From Rubrobacter sp. (GTDB lineage: Bacteria > Actinomycetota > Rubrobacteria > Rubrobacterales > Rubrobacteraceae), in contig JADDPR010000464.1 of assembly GCA_016781775.1 (NCBI GenBank), forward strand, positions 1 through 14,574: a DNA stretch of 14,574 bases, written 5' to 3'. The translations under genes were made by a program, and so were the position numbers. Of the stretch, positions 1 to 9,871 are shown piece after piece (the stretch's first letter is position 1; every line of letters begins with the position of its first letter). The notes beneath the pieces are model-generated. The model was not told where the DNA came from and did no database searches. It saw only the letters and a list, made by a program, of their open reading frames with translations.

Positions 1-2
1 CT

Positions 3-842
3 CCCTACATTAGTATAGGACCCGACGAGGTCGAGGCGTACGTCGTGCACCTCAAGGACGGGCGCGACATGGCAGACTCCTCCAGGAAGAACCACTTGGC
101 CGTCTTGCGCAGCTTCTTCCAGACGATCTCGAGGAGGCTGGAGTTGCCCGATCCCACGCGCTCCCTCGACGAGGTGCGCTTCCACCAAAAGACGCCCAAG
201 CGGAGCTACCTCACCAAGCGCGAGGCCGAGGTCCTCCTCTCAACCATCGAGAAACAAGCAACGACCGCGACGAACGACAATGAGGAGCTGGCGTCCGTGG
301 GCTCGGCCCGCAAGGCGGCCTTGGACCGCGCGTTGGCCGCTCGCGACCACGCTGCCATCTGCGCCATGATCTACGCGGGCCTGAGGATCGAGGAGACGAC
401 GGCGCTCGGGACGGGCGACGTCTCCTTCGCCCGCGGAGAGGAGCAGGTGAGGGTAGCGAAGGGCAAGGGCAATAAGGAGCGCGTGGTGCCGATGAGCCCG
501 AAGCTCAAAAGGTCTTTGAGGCGTTACTTGAAGGTCCGCGAGGAGCTGGCCCTTCCCGGACAGTCCCCTCCTTCTCACCTCTTCCTCAACGAGAAGGGAG
601 GACGCGTCACCGAGAACACCGTGAGGCGGCGGCTCTACGGGTGGGTCCGGAAGAGCGGGCTGAAGAAGGCCGACGTGAAGCCCCACGACCTCAGGCGCAC
701 GTTCGGCACGTGGTTCCTCCAGGCCAACCCCGGCCACGTCAGGGAGCTCGCCGAGCTGATGGGACACTCCGACCTCTCGCAGGTGATGAAGTACGCCCTC
801 TCCGACGAGAAGCGCGCCAGAGCCGGGGTGGCGAGGCTGTGA
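3..842 (+). CDS. Tyrosine recombinase/integrase, 5'-truncated by window edge
   Basis: This is a phage-integrase-family site-specific recombinase that would cut and rejoin DNA through a phosphotyrosine intermediate. The frame is open to the window edge. Residues encoded upstream of an internal GTG at 45 look like a normal SAM-like core-binding domain, so the true start lies outside the window. Numbering from that GTG, the catalytic set is complete: Arg114 (AGLRIEE), Lys in KGKGNKE (about 139-141), His214 and Arg217 (HDLRRTFG), His241 (LMGHSD) and Tyr250 (VMKYAL). An insertion-like stretch of about 30 residues (about 71-100) lies between the N-terminal domain and the first catalytic Arg. The gene runs opposite to, and converges on, the leucine-degradation operon. 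It could belong to an integrated element or be a solitary XerC/D-like enzyme; the family call is sure but the role is unknown. Confidence 0.9.
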   Translation, partial: PYISIGPDEVEAYVVHLKDGRDMADSSRKNHLAVLRSFFQTISRRLELPDPTRSLDEVRFHQKTPKRSYLTKREAEVLLSTIEKQATTATNDNEELASVGSARKAALDRALAARDHAAICAMIYAGLRIEETTALGTGDVSFARGEEQVRVAKGKGNKERVVPMSPKLKRSLRRYLKVREELALPGQSPPSHLFLNEKGGRVTENTVRRRLYGWVRKSGLKKADVKPHDLRRTFGTWFLQANPGHVRELAELMGHSDLSQVMKYALSDEKRARAGVARL

Positions 843-862
843 TCGGGCCGCCCCGGCCGCCG

Positions 863-922
863 CTCGGCTGTCCGCGAGCCGAGGACGAGCTATACTATGC
901 ACTCCTCTGCCCCGGGAGGGGC
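863..922. terminator. Possible bidirectional terminator between convergent genes
   Basis: The 144-bp space between the recombinase stop (842) and the stop of the carboxylase alpha subunit (987) contains two inverted repeats. A perfect 7-bp stem (CTCGGCT/AGCCGAG, 863-883) has a 7-nt loop, and a 5-bp stem (GCCCC/GGGGC, 909-922) has loop GGGA. A weaker GGGG/CCCC stem lies at 942-956. None is followed by a T-tract on either strand, which is common for GC-rich actinobacterial ends but leaves the call unproven. A TATACT hexamer at 891-896 resembles a -10 box but has no recognisable -35 partner. Confidence 0.35.
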
Positions 923-986
923 GCCGGTTCCGCCGTAGGCCGGGGTTCATCACCCCCTCACCTCTCCTCGACAAGCCCTTCGAATC

Positions 987-2963
987 CTAAGCCTCCTCAA
1001 GCTGCGCCAGTACGCCCCCGCCGGGGACGCTGGCGCCCTCGCCGTAAGGCAGCGAAACCACCACACCTTCGTGGGGCGCCGCTACCGAGTGCTCCGTCTT
1101 CATCGCCTCGAGGACCAGGAGGATCTGACCCTCCTCGACCTCGTCGCCCTCGCTCACCAGCACCTTCACCACCGTGCCCGGCATCGGCGCCGTCAGGCTC
1201 GCGCCGCCCGCGTCTCCCCCGCCCGGCCCCGCGTCGTCTACGTCGGGCGCCGACGGCTTGGACAGCCGGTAGCTCTCCCCGCCCAACGAGACCGAGACGT
1301 GCGCGCCGTTAAGCGCGAAGCCCCCCGCGACGTACCGACCGTCCACCCTGACCTGGATCCCGCCGTCCCGCACGGAGAGCACCTCGACGGTGGCTTCGTG
1401 ACCGTCCAGCCGCATCTTCAAGGCCCCGCCCCTCGAACGCTCGGCCTCGACCTCGTGCTCCTCCTCGCCCGCCCGGTAACGGAGGCGGATCGCCCCGCCC
1501 AGGCGCCAGGGCCCGGCCGAGAACGGGTCGTTTTGCTTCTCGGTCGAGGATCGCGACAGCTCCCCCGCCGCCGCGAGAAAGACGGCCTCTTTCGGGGGGG
1601 AGGGGGCAGGTGACGCCACGGTGAGCTCGTGCTCAACCAAGAATTCGGTGGTGGTCTCTCCGGCCCCGAAAGAAGGATGATCGGCGATGCGGCGCAGCAG
1701 CGGCAGGTTCGTCGGCACCCCGAGGACCGAGTAGTCTCGGAGCGCCCGGCGGAGCCGCGGGACGGCCTTCTCCCGGTCCTGGGCGAAGACGATGAGCTTG
1801 GCGATCATCGGGTCGTAGTGGAGCGAGACCTCGTCGCCCGTCTCGACGCCGGCGTCGTTGCGGACGCCGGGCCCTTCGGACGGGGCGAAGAGGAGGAGTT
1901 TGCCACCCGCGGGCAGGCCCGTGCCCTCCTCTTCGGCGTAGAGACGCATCTCTATCGCGCCGCCCCTCAGCACGACGTCGTCCTGCGAGACCGGGAGCCG
2001 CTCCCCGGCGGCGACGGCGAGCTGGAGGTGGACGAGGTCGAGGCCCGTCACGAGTTCCGTGACCGGATGCTCGACCTGCAACCTCGCGTTCATCTCCAAG
2101 AAGTAGAAATTCCCCTCCTCGCCGCTGAGGAGGAACTCGACCGTGCCCGCGTTCCGGTAGCCCGCCTCTCGCGCTAAGCGCACCGCAGCGGCGCAGATTC
2201 GCTCCCGAAGCTCGTCGCTCAGGATCGGGGAGGGGGCTTCCTCGACTACCTTCTGGTGGCGGCGCTGTATGGAGCACTCGCGCTCGTAAAGGTGGACTAC
2301 GTTGCCGTGACGGTCGCCGATTACCTGCACCTCGACGTGCCGCGGTCTCTCGACGAGCTTCTCCAGGAACACCGACCCCTCTCCGAACGCCGACTCGGCC
2401 TCCCTCTTCGCGCTCCGGACGGACTCGACGAGGTCCTTCGGATCGTGCACGGGGCGCATGCCGCGTCCCCCTCCCCCGGCGCTCGCCTTGACGAGGACGG
2501 GGTACCCGATCCCTTCGGCCTCCCTCGCGAGGCGCTCCTCGCTCTCGTCTTCGCCCGCGTAGCCGGGGACGGTGGGCACGCCGGCCTCCCGCGCAAGCTC
2601 CTTGGCCCGCACCTTGTCCCCCACCTTCTCCATGGCCTCGGGCGGCGGCCCGACCCAGGTGGCCCCCGCCTCCTCTACCGCGCGCGCGAAGGCCGCGTTC
2701 TCGGAGAGGAAGCCGTACCCCGGATGAACGGCTTCGGCCCCCGATTCCTTGATGACCTCCACGATCCGCTCGACGTTCAGGTAACTCTCGGCCGCCCCTG
2801 GTGGGCCCAACAGGTAGGCCTCGTCGGCGAGGCGGACGTGCATCGCCCCCTCGTCGGCCTCCGAGTAGACGGCGACGGCCTCTATCCCTAGCTCCCTGCA
2901 CGCGCGGATGATGCGCACGGCTATCTCGCCCCGGTTCGCGATCAGCAGCTTGTCAAAGCTCAC
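987..2963 (-). CDS. liuD: 3-methylcrotonyl-CoA carboxylase alpha (biotin carboxylase/BCCP) subunit
   Basis: This subunit carboxylates its own biotin with ATP and bicarbonate and presents it to the carboxyltransferase partner. It has 658 residues, the usual size for acyl-CoA carboxylase alpha chains. Domains in order: biotin-carboxylase N-terminal domain (KLLIANRGEIAVRI, from residue 5), ATP-grasp with glycine-rich loop KASAGGGGRGMR (159-170) and the ARLQVEHPVTE motif (about 293-303), a BC C-terminal domain, a BT-type linker domain, and a biotinyl domain with EAMKTEH in which Lys622 should be biotinylated. Thr follows that Lys instead of the commonest Met. The start is GTG at 2963, overlapping the hydratase stop as GTGA, with GGAGGGAGGAG just upstream. 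The sequence alone cannot separate methylcrotonyl-, propionyl- or acetyl-CoA carboxylase; the neighbours (beta subunit, hydratase, HMG-CoA lyase) decide for methylcrotonyl-CoA. Confidence 0.9.
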   Translation of the reverse strand: MSFDKLLIANRGEIAVRIIRACRELGIEAVAVYSEADEGAMHVRLADEAYLLGPPGAAESYLNVERIVEVIKESGAEAVHPGYGFLSENAAFARAVEEAGATWVGPPPEAMEKVGDKVRAKELAREAGVPTVPGYAGEDESEERLAREAEGIGYPVLVKASAGGGGRGMRPVHDPKDLVESVRSAKREAESAFGEGSVFLEKLVERPRHVEVQVIGDRHGNVVHLYERECSIQRRHQKVVEEAPSPILSDELRERICAAAVRLAREAGYRNAGTVEFLLSGEEGNFYFLEMNARLQVEHPVTELVTGLDLVHLQLAVAAGERLPVSQDDVVLRGGAIEMRLYAEEEGTGLPAGGKLLLFAPSEGPGVRNDAGVETGDEVSLHYDPMIAKLIVFAQDREKAVPRLRRALRDYSVLGVPTNLPLLRRIADHPSFGAGETTTEFLVEHELTVASPAPSPPKEAVFLAAAGELSRSSTEKQNDPFSAGPWRLGGAIRLRYRAGEEEHEVEAERSRGGALKMRLDGHEATVEVLSVRDGGIQVRVDGRYVAGGFALNGAHVSVSLGGESYRLSKPSAPDVDDAGPGGGDAGGASLTAPMPGTVVKVLVSEGDEVEEGQILLVLEAMKTEHSVAAPHEGVVVSLPYGEGASVPGGGVLAQLEEA

Positions 2964-3751
2964 GACTCCTCCCTCCAGGCGGGCTCGCGTTTCTCCAGAA
3001 AGGCGCCCAACCCTTCCTGGCCCTCCTCCCCCGTGCGCAACTCGGCGATGAGCCGCGCCGTGATCTCCCGGACCTCGCCCACCGGCGCCTCCTCAAGCTC
3101 CCGAAGGAGGCCCTTCGTGGCGGCTAAAGCCCCGGGGCCGCCCGCGAGCAGCCCTGCGACCTTCTTTCGCACCGCCCCGTCGAGGTCGTCTCCGACGACG
3201 ACCTCGTGGACGAGCCCGATCTCGCGGGCCCTCGCGGCATCGAAGCGCTCCCCGGTCAGGAACAACGCCCTGGACTGGGAGGGTCCGATCTTGCGCAACA
3301 CGAACGGGGCGATGGTCGCCGGGGAGATCCCGAGCCTCACCTCCGTGAACGCGAAGACCGTCTCCTCCTCCGCCACCGCGACGTCCGCCGCCGCGACGAG
3401 CCCCACCCCCCCGCCGATCGCCGCCCCTTTGATGCGCGCCACGACCGGCTTGGGGCAGCCCTCGACGGCGGCGAACATCGCCGCTAAAGCCCTCGCGTCC
3501 TCCCTGTTCTCCTCGTAGGAGAAGCGCGCCGTCTCCCTCATGTACCCGATGTCCGCCCCCGCGCAGAAACGGTTGCCCTCACCCGTCAGCACCACCACCC
3601 GTACGCCGTCGTCCTCCGCCAGCTCCTCCACGGAGCGCCTGATCTCCCCGATGAGCGCGGCGTTCAGGGCGTTGCGAGCGTCGGGACGGGCGAGCGTCAC
3701 CGTGGCGACCCCGTCCCGACGCTCGATCGTCAGGCATTCGTAACCCGTCAC
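2960..3751 (-). CDS. liuC: Methylglutaconyl-CoA hydratase (crotonase family)
   Basis: The likely reaction is hydration of 3-methylglutaconyl-CoA to 3-hydroxy-3-methylglutaryl-CoA, the step between the carboxylase and the lyase encoded beside it. The protein has 263 residues, a normal crotonase length. Oxyanion-hole segments are visible as RFCAGADIGYM (61-71) and IKGAAIGGGVGL (107-118). The acid/base Glu of the second catalytic position is kept in TEVRLGISPA (Glu137). The first classical crotonase Glu (GGGxEL in mitochondrial-type hydratases) is Gly here (GGGVGL); as I recall, LiuC-type bacterial enzymes share this, which supports the assignment over a generic enoyl-CoA hydratase. The start is GTG at 3751, 4 bp after the stop of the carboxyltransferase gene, with AGGA about 10 nt upstream. 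Its own stop overlaps the next start. The exact substrate is inferred from context. Confidence 0.85.
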   Translation of the reverse strand: MTGYECLTIERRDGVATVTLARPDARNALNAALIGEIRRSVEELAEDDGVRVVVLTGEGNRFCAGADIGYMRETARFSYEENREDARALAAMFAAVEGCPKPVVARIKGAAIGGGVGLVAAADVAVAEEETVFAFTEVRLGISPATIAPFVLRKIGPSQSRALFLTGERFDAARAREIGLVHEVVVGDDLDGAVRKKVAGLLAGGPGALAATKGLLRELEEAPVGEVREITARLIAELRTGEEGQEGLGAFLEKREPAWREES

Positions 3752-3755
3752 GCGA

Positions 3756-5359
<1,604 letters not shown>

Positions 5360-5363
<4 letters not shown>

Positions 5364-6283
5364 GATGCCCCCGCCGTCAGGTGCCCGCATATGCCGGCCT
5401 TCATGACCTGCCCCGGCAGCTCGTGTCCCAGAAGTTCCTCCAGTAATCGCGCGCAGCTTATGAGGGCTTCGAGATCCACCCCGGTCTCCACCCCCATCTC
5501 GTGCAGCATGTGCACGAGGTCCTCCGTGGGTATGTTTCCCGTCGCCCCCGGCGCGTAGGGGCTGCCCCCGAGGCCGCCCACGCTCGCGTCGAAGCGGTCC
5601 ACCCCCGCCTCGAGGGCGGCGAGGACGTTCGCAAGCCCCATCCCGCGCGTGTTGTGGAAGTGGAGCCTTAAGGGGACGTCCGGGTAGCGTTCCCCGTACG
5701 CCCGCGAAAGCTCGCCGACCTGCGTCGGGTAGGCCATCCCCGTGGTGTCGCCGAAGGTGACCTCCTCGACCCCGATCCCTATCAGCCGCCCGCAAAGTTC
5801 GAGGACGCGCTCCGGCGCGACTGCGCCCTCGTAGGGGCAGCCGAACGCCGTGGAAAGAACGGCGACGAACGGGATTTCGGCCCCGAGCACTACCTCCGCC
5901 ACCCGCGCGGCCTGTTCCAGGGACTCCTCGACGCTCATGCGCACGTTGGAGCGGTTGTAGCCTTCGGTGGCCGCGAGGAAGACCTGGATCTCGTCCGCCC
6001 CGGCCTCGACCGCGCGCCGCGCGCCCTTCTCGTTCGGAACGATGGCCGAGTAGGTTACCCCCGGCCTGCGGTCGAGGCCCGCGAACACCTCGGCCGCGTC
6101 GGCGAGGACGGGGATGGCCTTGGGGCTAACGAAGGAGGTCGCCTCGATCTCCTTGAGGCCCGCGTCGGCAAGGCAGCCTATGAGGCGGAGCTTGTCCTCG
6201 GTCGGGAGGGTAGCGGCCTCGGCCTGCAGGCCGTCGCGGGGCCCGACCTCCTTCACCTTGACTGTGCGAGGAAGGTCGCTCAT
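5360..6283 (-). CDS. liuE: Hydroxymethylglutaryl-CoA lyase with Cys-to-Ser in the active-site loop
   Basis: This HMGL/DRE-TIM family enzyme would cleave 3-hydroxy-3-methylglutaryl-CoA to acetoacetate and acetyl-CoA, the last step of leucine breakdown. It has 307 residues. Visible features are KEVGPRDGLQ (11-20; Arg16 and metal ligand Asp17), EATSFVSPKA (47-56), FGDTTGMAYP (177-186), metal-binding LHFHNTRGMG (207-216; His208 and His210) and GATGN ending in Asn250. In the G-loop, HMG-CoA lyases normally have GGLGGCPYA; here it reads GGLGGSPYAPGATGN with AGC (Ser241) in place of the catalytic Cys. Activity may be altered, or this may be a natural subfamily acting on HMG-CoA or a related acyl-CoA. 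The start ATG at 6283 overlaps the synthetase stop as ATGA. Confidence 0.87.
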
Positions 6284-7944
6284 CGCTTTGCTGCTTTGCT
6301 TGCTTCTTGCTGGCGGAGAACTTTTCTCTGGATTTTGCCCGAGGGCGTCATCGGGAGCTCCCGAACGAACTCGACCTCGCGCGGATACTCGTGCGTGCCG
6401 AGGCGGCTCTTGACGAGGTTCTGCAACTCCGTGGCGAGGTCCTCGCTTTCGCTACGCCCCTCGTGCAGGATCACGAACGCCTTCACGATCTCGCCGCGCG
6501 TCTCGTCGGGCTTGCCAACCGCCGCTGCCATCTGCACGTCGCGGTGCTTGACAAGGGTTTCCTCTATCTCCGCCGGACCGATACGGTAGCCGGCGGAGCT
6601 AATAATGTCGTCGTCCCGCCCCACGAAGTGGAAGAACCCTTCCTCGTTGACCGATGCGAGGTCTCCGGTCATCAGCCAGTCGCCGACGAACTTCTTCTCG
6701 GTGGCCTCCTCGTTGTTCCAGTAGCCCAGCATCATCACGGGGTCGGGGCGCAGGACCGCGACCTCCCCCACCTCGCCCGCCGGGAGCTCCCTCCCGTCCC
6801 CGTCGACGACGGCGACTCGGTGGCCGGGGACGGGGCGGCCCATCGAGCCGGGCTTGGCTGGCATGATGACACTACAGTTCGAGAGCACCAGGTTGCACTC
6901 GGTCTGCCCGTAGAACTCGTTGATGTGGATGCCCAACCCCTCCTTCGCCCAGTTAAACGTCTCCTCGCCGAGCGGCTCCCCTCCGCAAGCCAGGGTCTCG
7001 AGCTCCAGCTCCCACCGCTCCCGGGGCCGGGAGATGGCACGTAACATCTTGAGGGCCGTCGGCGGAAGGAAAGCGTTTCGCACGCCCCAGCGCTCCATGA
7101 TGCCGAAGGCGCGCTCGGGGTCGAAGCGGGTCATGCGGTGGGCGACGACGGGGAGGCCCCAGTGGAGCGCCGGGAAGAGGACGTCGAAGAGGCCCCCGAT
7201 CCAGGCCCAGTCCGCCGGCGTCCAGAAGAGGTCGCCCTTCCGGGGGGCCAGATCATGAGGGAGACTCACTCCGGGTAGATGCCCGAGCAGGATGCCGTGC
7301 CCGTGCAGGGCGCCCTTGGGGGACCCCGTGGTACCGGAGGTGTAGATAATAATCGCTGGGTCTTCCGGTTGGGTCGCGACCGGTTCGAAGCGTGACGACG
7401 CCTGCCGAACCAACTCGTCGAGCGCGTGCGCGCCGGGGCGCTCGCCGTCGGCCAAGACGATGTGCCGCAGGTCCGTCAACTCCTCGCACAACCCGGAGGC
7501 AACGTCGAAATGCTCTACGTCGGTGACTAGTACCTTGGCCGCGCTGTCGGCGAGCCGATAACGCAAGGCGTCTTCCCCGAAGAGTGCGAACAACGGGACG
7601 GCGACGGCGCCCAGCTTGTAGGTGGCGATGTGGGATACAGCCACCTGCGGGGACTGCGAGAGCAGCACGGCCACCCTGTCGCCGCGTTCTACACCCAAGC
7701 CCCGCAGGGCGTTAGCGAAACGGTCTGAGGCGCGCTTGAGCTCCGAGAAACTCCACTTCTCTGTTCCGGCGTCCCCACGGTCGTAGATGATGGCCAGCCT
7801 GCCCTTGTCCCCGGCGTGGCGGTCGCAGACGTCAACGCCCATGTTGTAGCTCGAGGGAAGGTCCCAGGCGAACCGCTGGTTAAGCGCTGCGTAATCGAGG
7901 CCCCTCGGTATTTGCGAGGTGAGCGACTTCCAAAAATCCAACAC
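6280..7944 (-). CDS. AMP-forming acyl-CoA synthetase (medium/short-chain type)
   Basis: This ANL-superfamily ligase would activate a carboxylic acid to its CoA thioester through an acyl-adenylate. Counting from the GTG at 7944 (554 residues), the motifs are the P-loop YTSGTTGSPKG (about 201-211), EFYGQTEC (about 343-350), the WLMTGDLA segment, the hinge region FVGRDDDIISSAGYRIGPAEIEE, and the C-terminal catalytic Lys in PSGKIQRK (about 537), a known site of acetyl-lysine control in such enzymes. It resembles acetyl-CoA synthetase/ACSM-type ligases. A TTG at 7950 would add two residues, but it abuts the AAAGG ribosome-binding site with no spacer; GTG at 7944 has a 6-nt spacer. It is the first gene of the leucine operon. 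Possible substrates are isovalerate or another branched acid released by the upstream amidases, or acetoacetate made by the lyase; the sequence does not decide. Confidence 0.87.
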   Translation of the reverse strand: MLDFWKSLTSQIPRGLDYAALNQRFAWDLPSSYNMGVDVCDRHAGDKGRLAIIYDRGDAGTEKWSFSELKRASDRFANALRGLGVERGDRVAVLLSQSPQVAVSHIATYKLGAVAVPLFALFGEDALRYRLADSAAKVLVTDVEHFDVASGLCEELTDLRHIVLADGERPGAHALDELVRQASSRFEPVATQPEDPAIIIYTSGTTGSPKGALHGHGILLGHLPGVSLPHDLAPRKGDLFWTPADWAWIGGLFDVLFPALHWGLPVVAHRMTRFDPERAFGIMERWGVRNAFLPPTALKMLRAISRPRERWELELETLACGGEPLGEETFNWAKEGLGIHINEFYGQTECNLVLSNCSVIMPAKPGSMGRPVPGHRVAVVDGDGRELPAGEVGEVAVLRPDPVMMLGYWNNEEATEKKFVGDWLMTGDLASVNEEGFFHFVGRDDDIISSAGYRIGPAEIEETLVKHRDVQMAAAVGKPDETRGEIVKAFVILHEGRSESEDLATELQNLVKSRLGTHEYPREVEFVRELPMTPSGKIQRKVLRQQEASKAAKR

Positions 7945-8149
7945 TGTCAACCTTTCTTGGTCGTCGACCAGCCCTGAAGGTTGCCCGTTCCGGCGATCGG
8001 GCCACGCATCGGTGCGCCGCGACGCTCGCTACTATCGACCCGCCGCCGAGGTCCCTCGCCGACCGGTGGCTCGGACGGGACGAGCACCGGAGCCATTGGC
8101 CGCACGAGGGGGCAGCGGGCGCTTCGGACACCATCCGTGAGGAGCCCCT
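7945..8149 (-). other. Gap between nitrile and leucine modules
   Basis: About 200 bp separate the second amidase stop (8150) from the acyl-CoA synthetase start. It is the largest gap on the minus strand. Just before the synthetase start lies AAGAAAGG (7951-7958), the ribosome-binding site that favours the GTG at 7944. A small GAGG/CCTC hairpin follows the amidase stop (about 8138-8149), too weak to call a terminator. I find no convincing sigma-70-like promoter; GATAGT on the minus strand lacks a -35 partner. The two modules could be one transcript or two. Confidence 0.4.
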
Positions 8150-9577
8150 CTAGAGCGCCGGGGCTTGCACGTGGTACTCGCTGGTCCCTTGGAAAGCCGC
8201 ACCGACACGGAACAGGGTCGCCTCGTCGAAGGGGCGGCCGATGATCTGCATCCCGACCGGGAGCCCCTCGTCGTCGTAGCCGCAAGGCACGGCGAGCGAC
8301 GGGAGCCCGGTCAGGCTCGGCACCCCGGTGAACTGCATTATGGCGGCCAGCATGTCCTCCTCCACGCCGTTCTCGATCATGACGCTCATCTCGCCGACGC
8401 GCGTGGCGGTGAACGGCAGCGTCGGGCAGATGAAGACGTCCACGTCCTTGAACGCCTCCATGAACTCCCGCCGGAGCAGGCTGCGGTAGCGCTGGGCCTG
8501 GATGTAGTGGGTGGCGAGGTGCATCTCGCCGATCTCCAGGAGGAGCCGGACGTCGTCGCCGTAATCCTCTGGCCGCTCCCGGAGCCAGCGTTGGTGGTAG
8601 GTGCTCGGCTCGCACGACTCGACGGTCAGCTGCGCAGAGATGTTGCCGTGGATGTGCCCGATCTCCACGTCGACGACGGAGGCGCCAAGCTTTTCGAGCA
8701 CGCCGAGCGCTCCCCGTACGGCGTCGTGCACGGGAGGCTGCAGGTGGTCGAAGAAGTAGCCGGGAACGATCCCGATGCGAATCCCTTCAACGCCCCGCCC
8801 GAGGTCGGCGGTGTAATCGGCGACGGGGACCGCGGCCGAGCCGGCGTCTTTGGGGTCGTGGCCGGCGATAGCCCCGAACATGATGGCGCAGTCCTCGACG
8901 GTGCGGGCCATTGGGCCCACGGTGTCCATGCTCCAGGCCAGCGGAACCACACCGTGGTTGCTGACCCGCCCTATGGTGGGGCGGATCCCGACGATGCCGT
9001 TGATCGCCGACGGCAGCCGGATGGACCCCCCGGTGTCGGTGCCCAAGGCCCCGAAGCAGAGCCGGGCCGCGACGGCGGCGCCGGACCCACCGCTCGAACC
9101 CGCGGGGAACCGGTCCGTGTTCCAGGGGTTACGGACGAACCCGTAGTGCGGATTGGCGGACGTTCCTCCCCAGGCGAACTCGTGCATGTTGGTCTTGCCG
9201 ATAACGATCGCGCCGGCCCCCTTCAACCGGGCAGCAACGGTGGCGTCCTCTTCGGGGACCCAGTCGGCGAGTACTTTGCTGCCGGCCGTCGTACGGAGCC
9301 CCTCGAGCCCGATGTTGTCCTTGAGCCCGACCGGTATGCCGTGCAGCGGTCCGAGTTTGTGCCCGGCGACTATCATCGTCTCGCATGCCTTCGCGACCTG
9401 TCGGGCGCCATCCTCGTAGACCGTGATGTAGGAGTTGAGCCGTTCGTCGACGGCGGCGATCCGCTCGAGCGAGGCTTCGACGAGGTCGACGGGCGACACC
9501 TGCTTCTCCTCGATAAGGCGGGCGGCCTCGGCCAAGGAGAGCCGCGCCAGGTTTTCGTTAGTCCCGGTCGTGGTCAT
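8150..9577 (-). CDS. Amidase-signature hydrolase, probable large subunit of a two-subunit amidase
   Basis: This amidase-signature (AS) enzyme hydrolyses an amide or ureide bond; 475 residues. The Ser-cisSer-Lys triad is intact: Lys86 in GLKDNIG, cis-Ser161 in AGSSGGSGAA and nucleophile Ser185 in DTGGSIRLPS. Their spacing (24 and 99 residues before the nucleophile) equals that of the neighbouring amidase. It looks closer to GatA/AtzE-type hydrolases than to nitrile-cluster amidases. The start is ATG at 9577, where ATGA overlaps the stop of the GatC-like gene and GAGGAGAA precedes it; a longer open frame to 9685 is a shadow of that gene. The coupling to a GatC/AtzG-like partner suggests a heteromeric enzyme. 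GatB and the usual tRNA-amidotransferase setting are absent, so a metabolic role is more likely. The substrate is unknown. Confidence 0.88.
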   Translation of the reverse strand: MTTTGTNENLARLSLAEAARLIEEKQVSPVDLVEASLERIAAVDERLNSYITVYEDGARQVAKACETMIVAGHKLGPLHGIPVGLKDNIGLEGLRTTAGSKVLADWVPEEDATVAARLKGAGAIVIGKTNMHEFAWGGTSANPHYGFVRNPWNTDRFPAGSSGGSGAAVAARLCFGALGTDTGGSIRLPSAINGIVGIRPTIGRVSNHGVVPLAWSMDTVGPMARTVEDCAIMFGAIAGHDPKDAGSAAVPVADYTADLGRGVEGIRIGIVPGYFFDHLQPPVHDAVRGALGVLEKLGASVVDVEIGHIHGNISAQLTVESCEPSTYHQRWLRERPEDYGDDVRLLLEIGEMHLATHYIQAQRYRSLLRREFMEAFKDVDVFICPTLPFTATRVGEMSVMIENGVEEDMLAAIMQFTGVPSLTGLPSLAVPCGYDDEGLPVGMQIIGRPFDEATLFRVGAAFQGTSEYHVQAPAL

Positions 9578-9795
9578 TCGTTCTCCTCCTGGACGTTCGG
9601 ATGCGTGAAGACGGTAGCAGGCATGATGGTCCGGTACTCCGGCTTGCTCATCTTCCGGTTGAGTTCGTTGGCGGCGGTTAGCCAATCGCCGAGCTGCGGG
9701 GCGAGGAGCGCCTCACGTCCTTCCTCCAACGGGAGACTGGCTAGATCGGCGAGTGTCCGCACGCTTGCCTCGCTAACTTCGATCCGTTCGTTCAT
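9574..9795 (-). CDS. Small GatC/AtzG-like protein, probable amidase partner
   Basis: This 73-residue protein resembles GatC or the AtzG/DUF4089 small subunits that stabilise an amidase-signature partner. It starts VSEASVRTLADLASLPLEE, continues with a helical stretch (APQLGDWLTAANELNRKM), and ends in an extended Pro-containing tail (IMPATVFTHP), the layout by which GatC wraps around GatA. There is no signal peptide or membrane segment. The start is ATG at 9795 with a strong AGGAGGG seven nt upstream. Its TGA overlaps the ATG of the amidase gene, which implies equal production and probably a complex. Family placement is by pattern only, from a short sequence; a true GatC is possible but unlikely, because no gatB lies here and the setting is nitrile metabolism. 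Confidence 0.75.
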   Translation of the reverse strand: MNERIEVSEASVRTLADLASLPLEEGREALLAPQLGDWLTAANELNRKMSKPEYRTIMPATVFTHPNVQEENE

Positions 9796-9871
9796 GATCG
9801 TTCCCTCCTACAACAGGTTGAACCGAACACCAAGATATTCGTGCTGCAAGTCTTTATGACCGAGAGAGCTC

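Noticed and set aside
942..956. GGGGTTCATCACCCC, resembling a tRNA T-arm
   Set aside because: The loop lacks the invariant A at the expected place and no cloverleaf can be drawn around it.
979..987. TTCGAATCC, like the T-loop of a tRNA and a possible integrase attachment site
   Set aside because: No pairing T-stem, anticodon arm or acceptor stem surrounds it; it only touches the end of the carboxylase gene. No second copy was seen in the window.
641..1312. Plus-strand open frame running from the recombinase into the carboxylase gene
   Set aside because: Low-complexity Pro/Arg-rich translation overlapping two well-supported genes; no motif.
5364..5795. Upstream extension of the carboxyltransferase frame into the lyase gene
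   Set aside because: The extension translates to Arg/Gly-rich sequence and overlaps the lyase; the GTGA junction at 5363 gives a standard-length protein.
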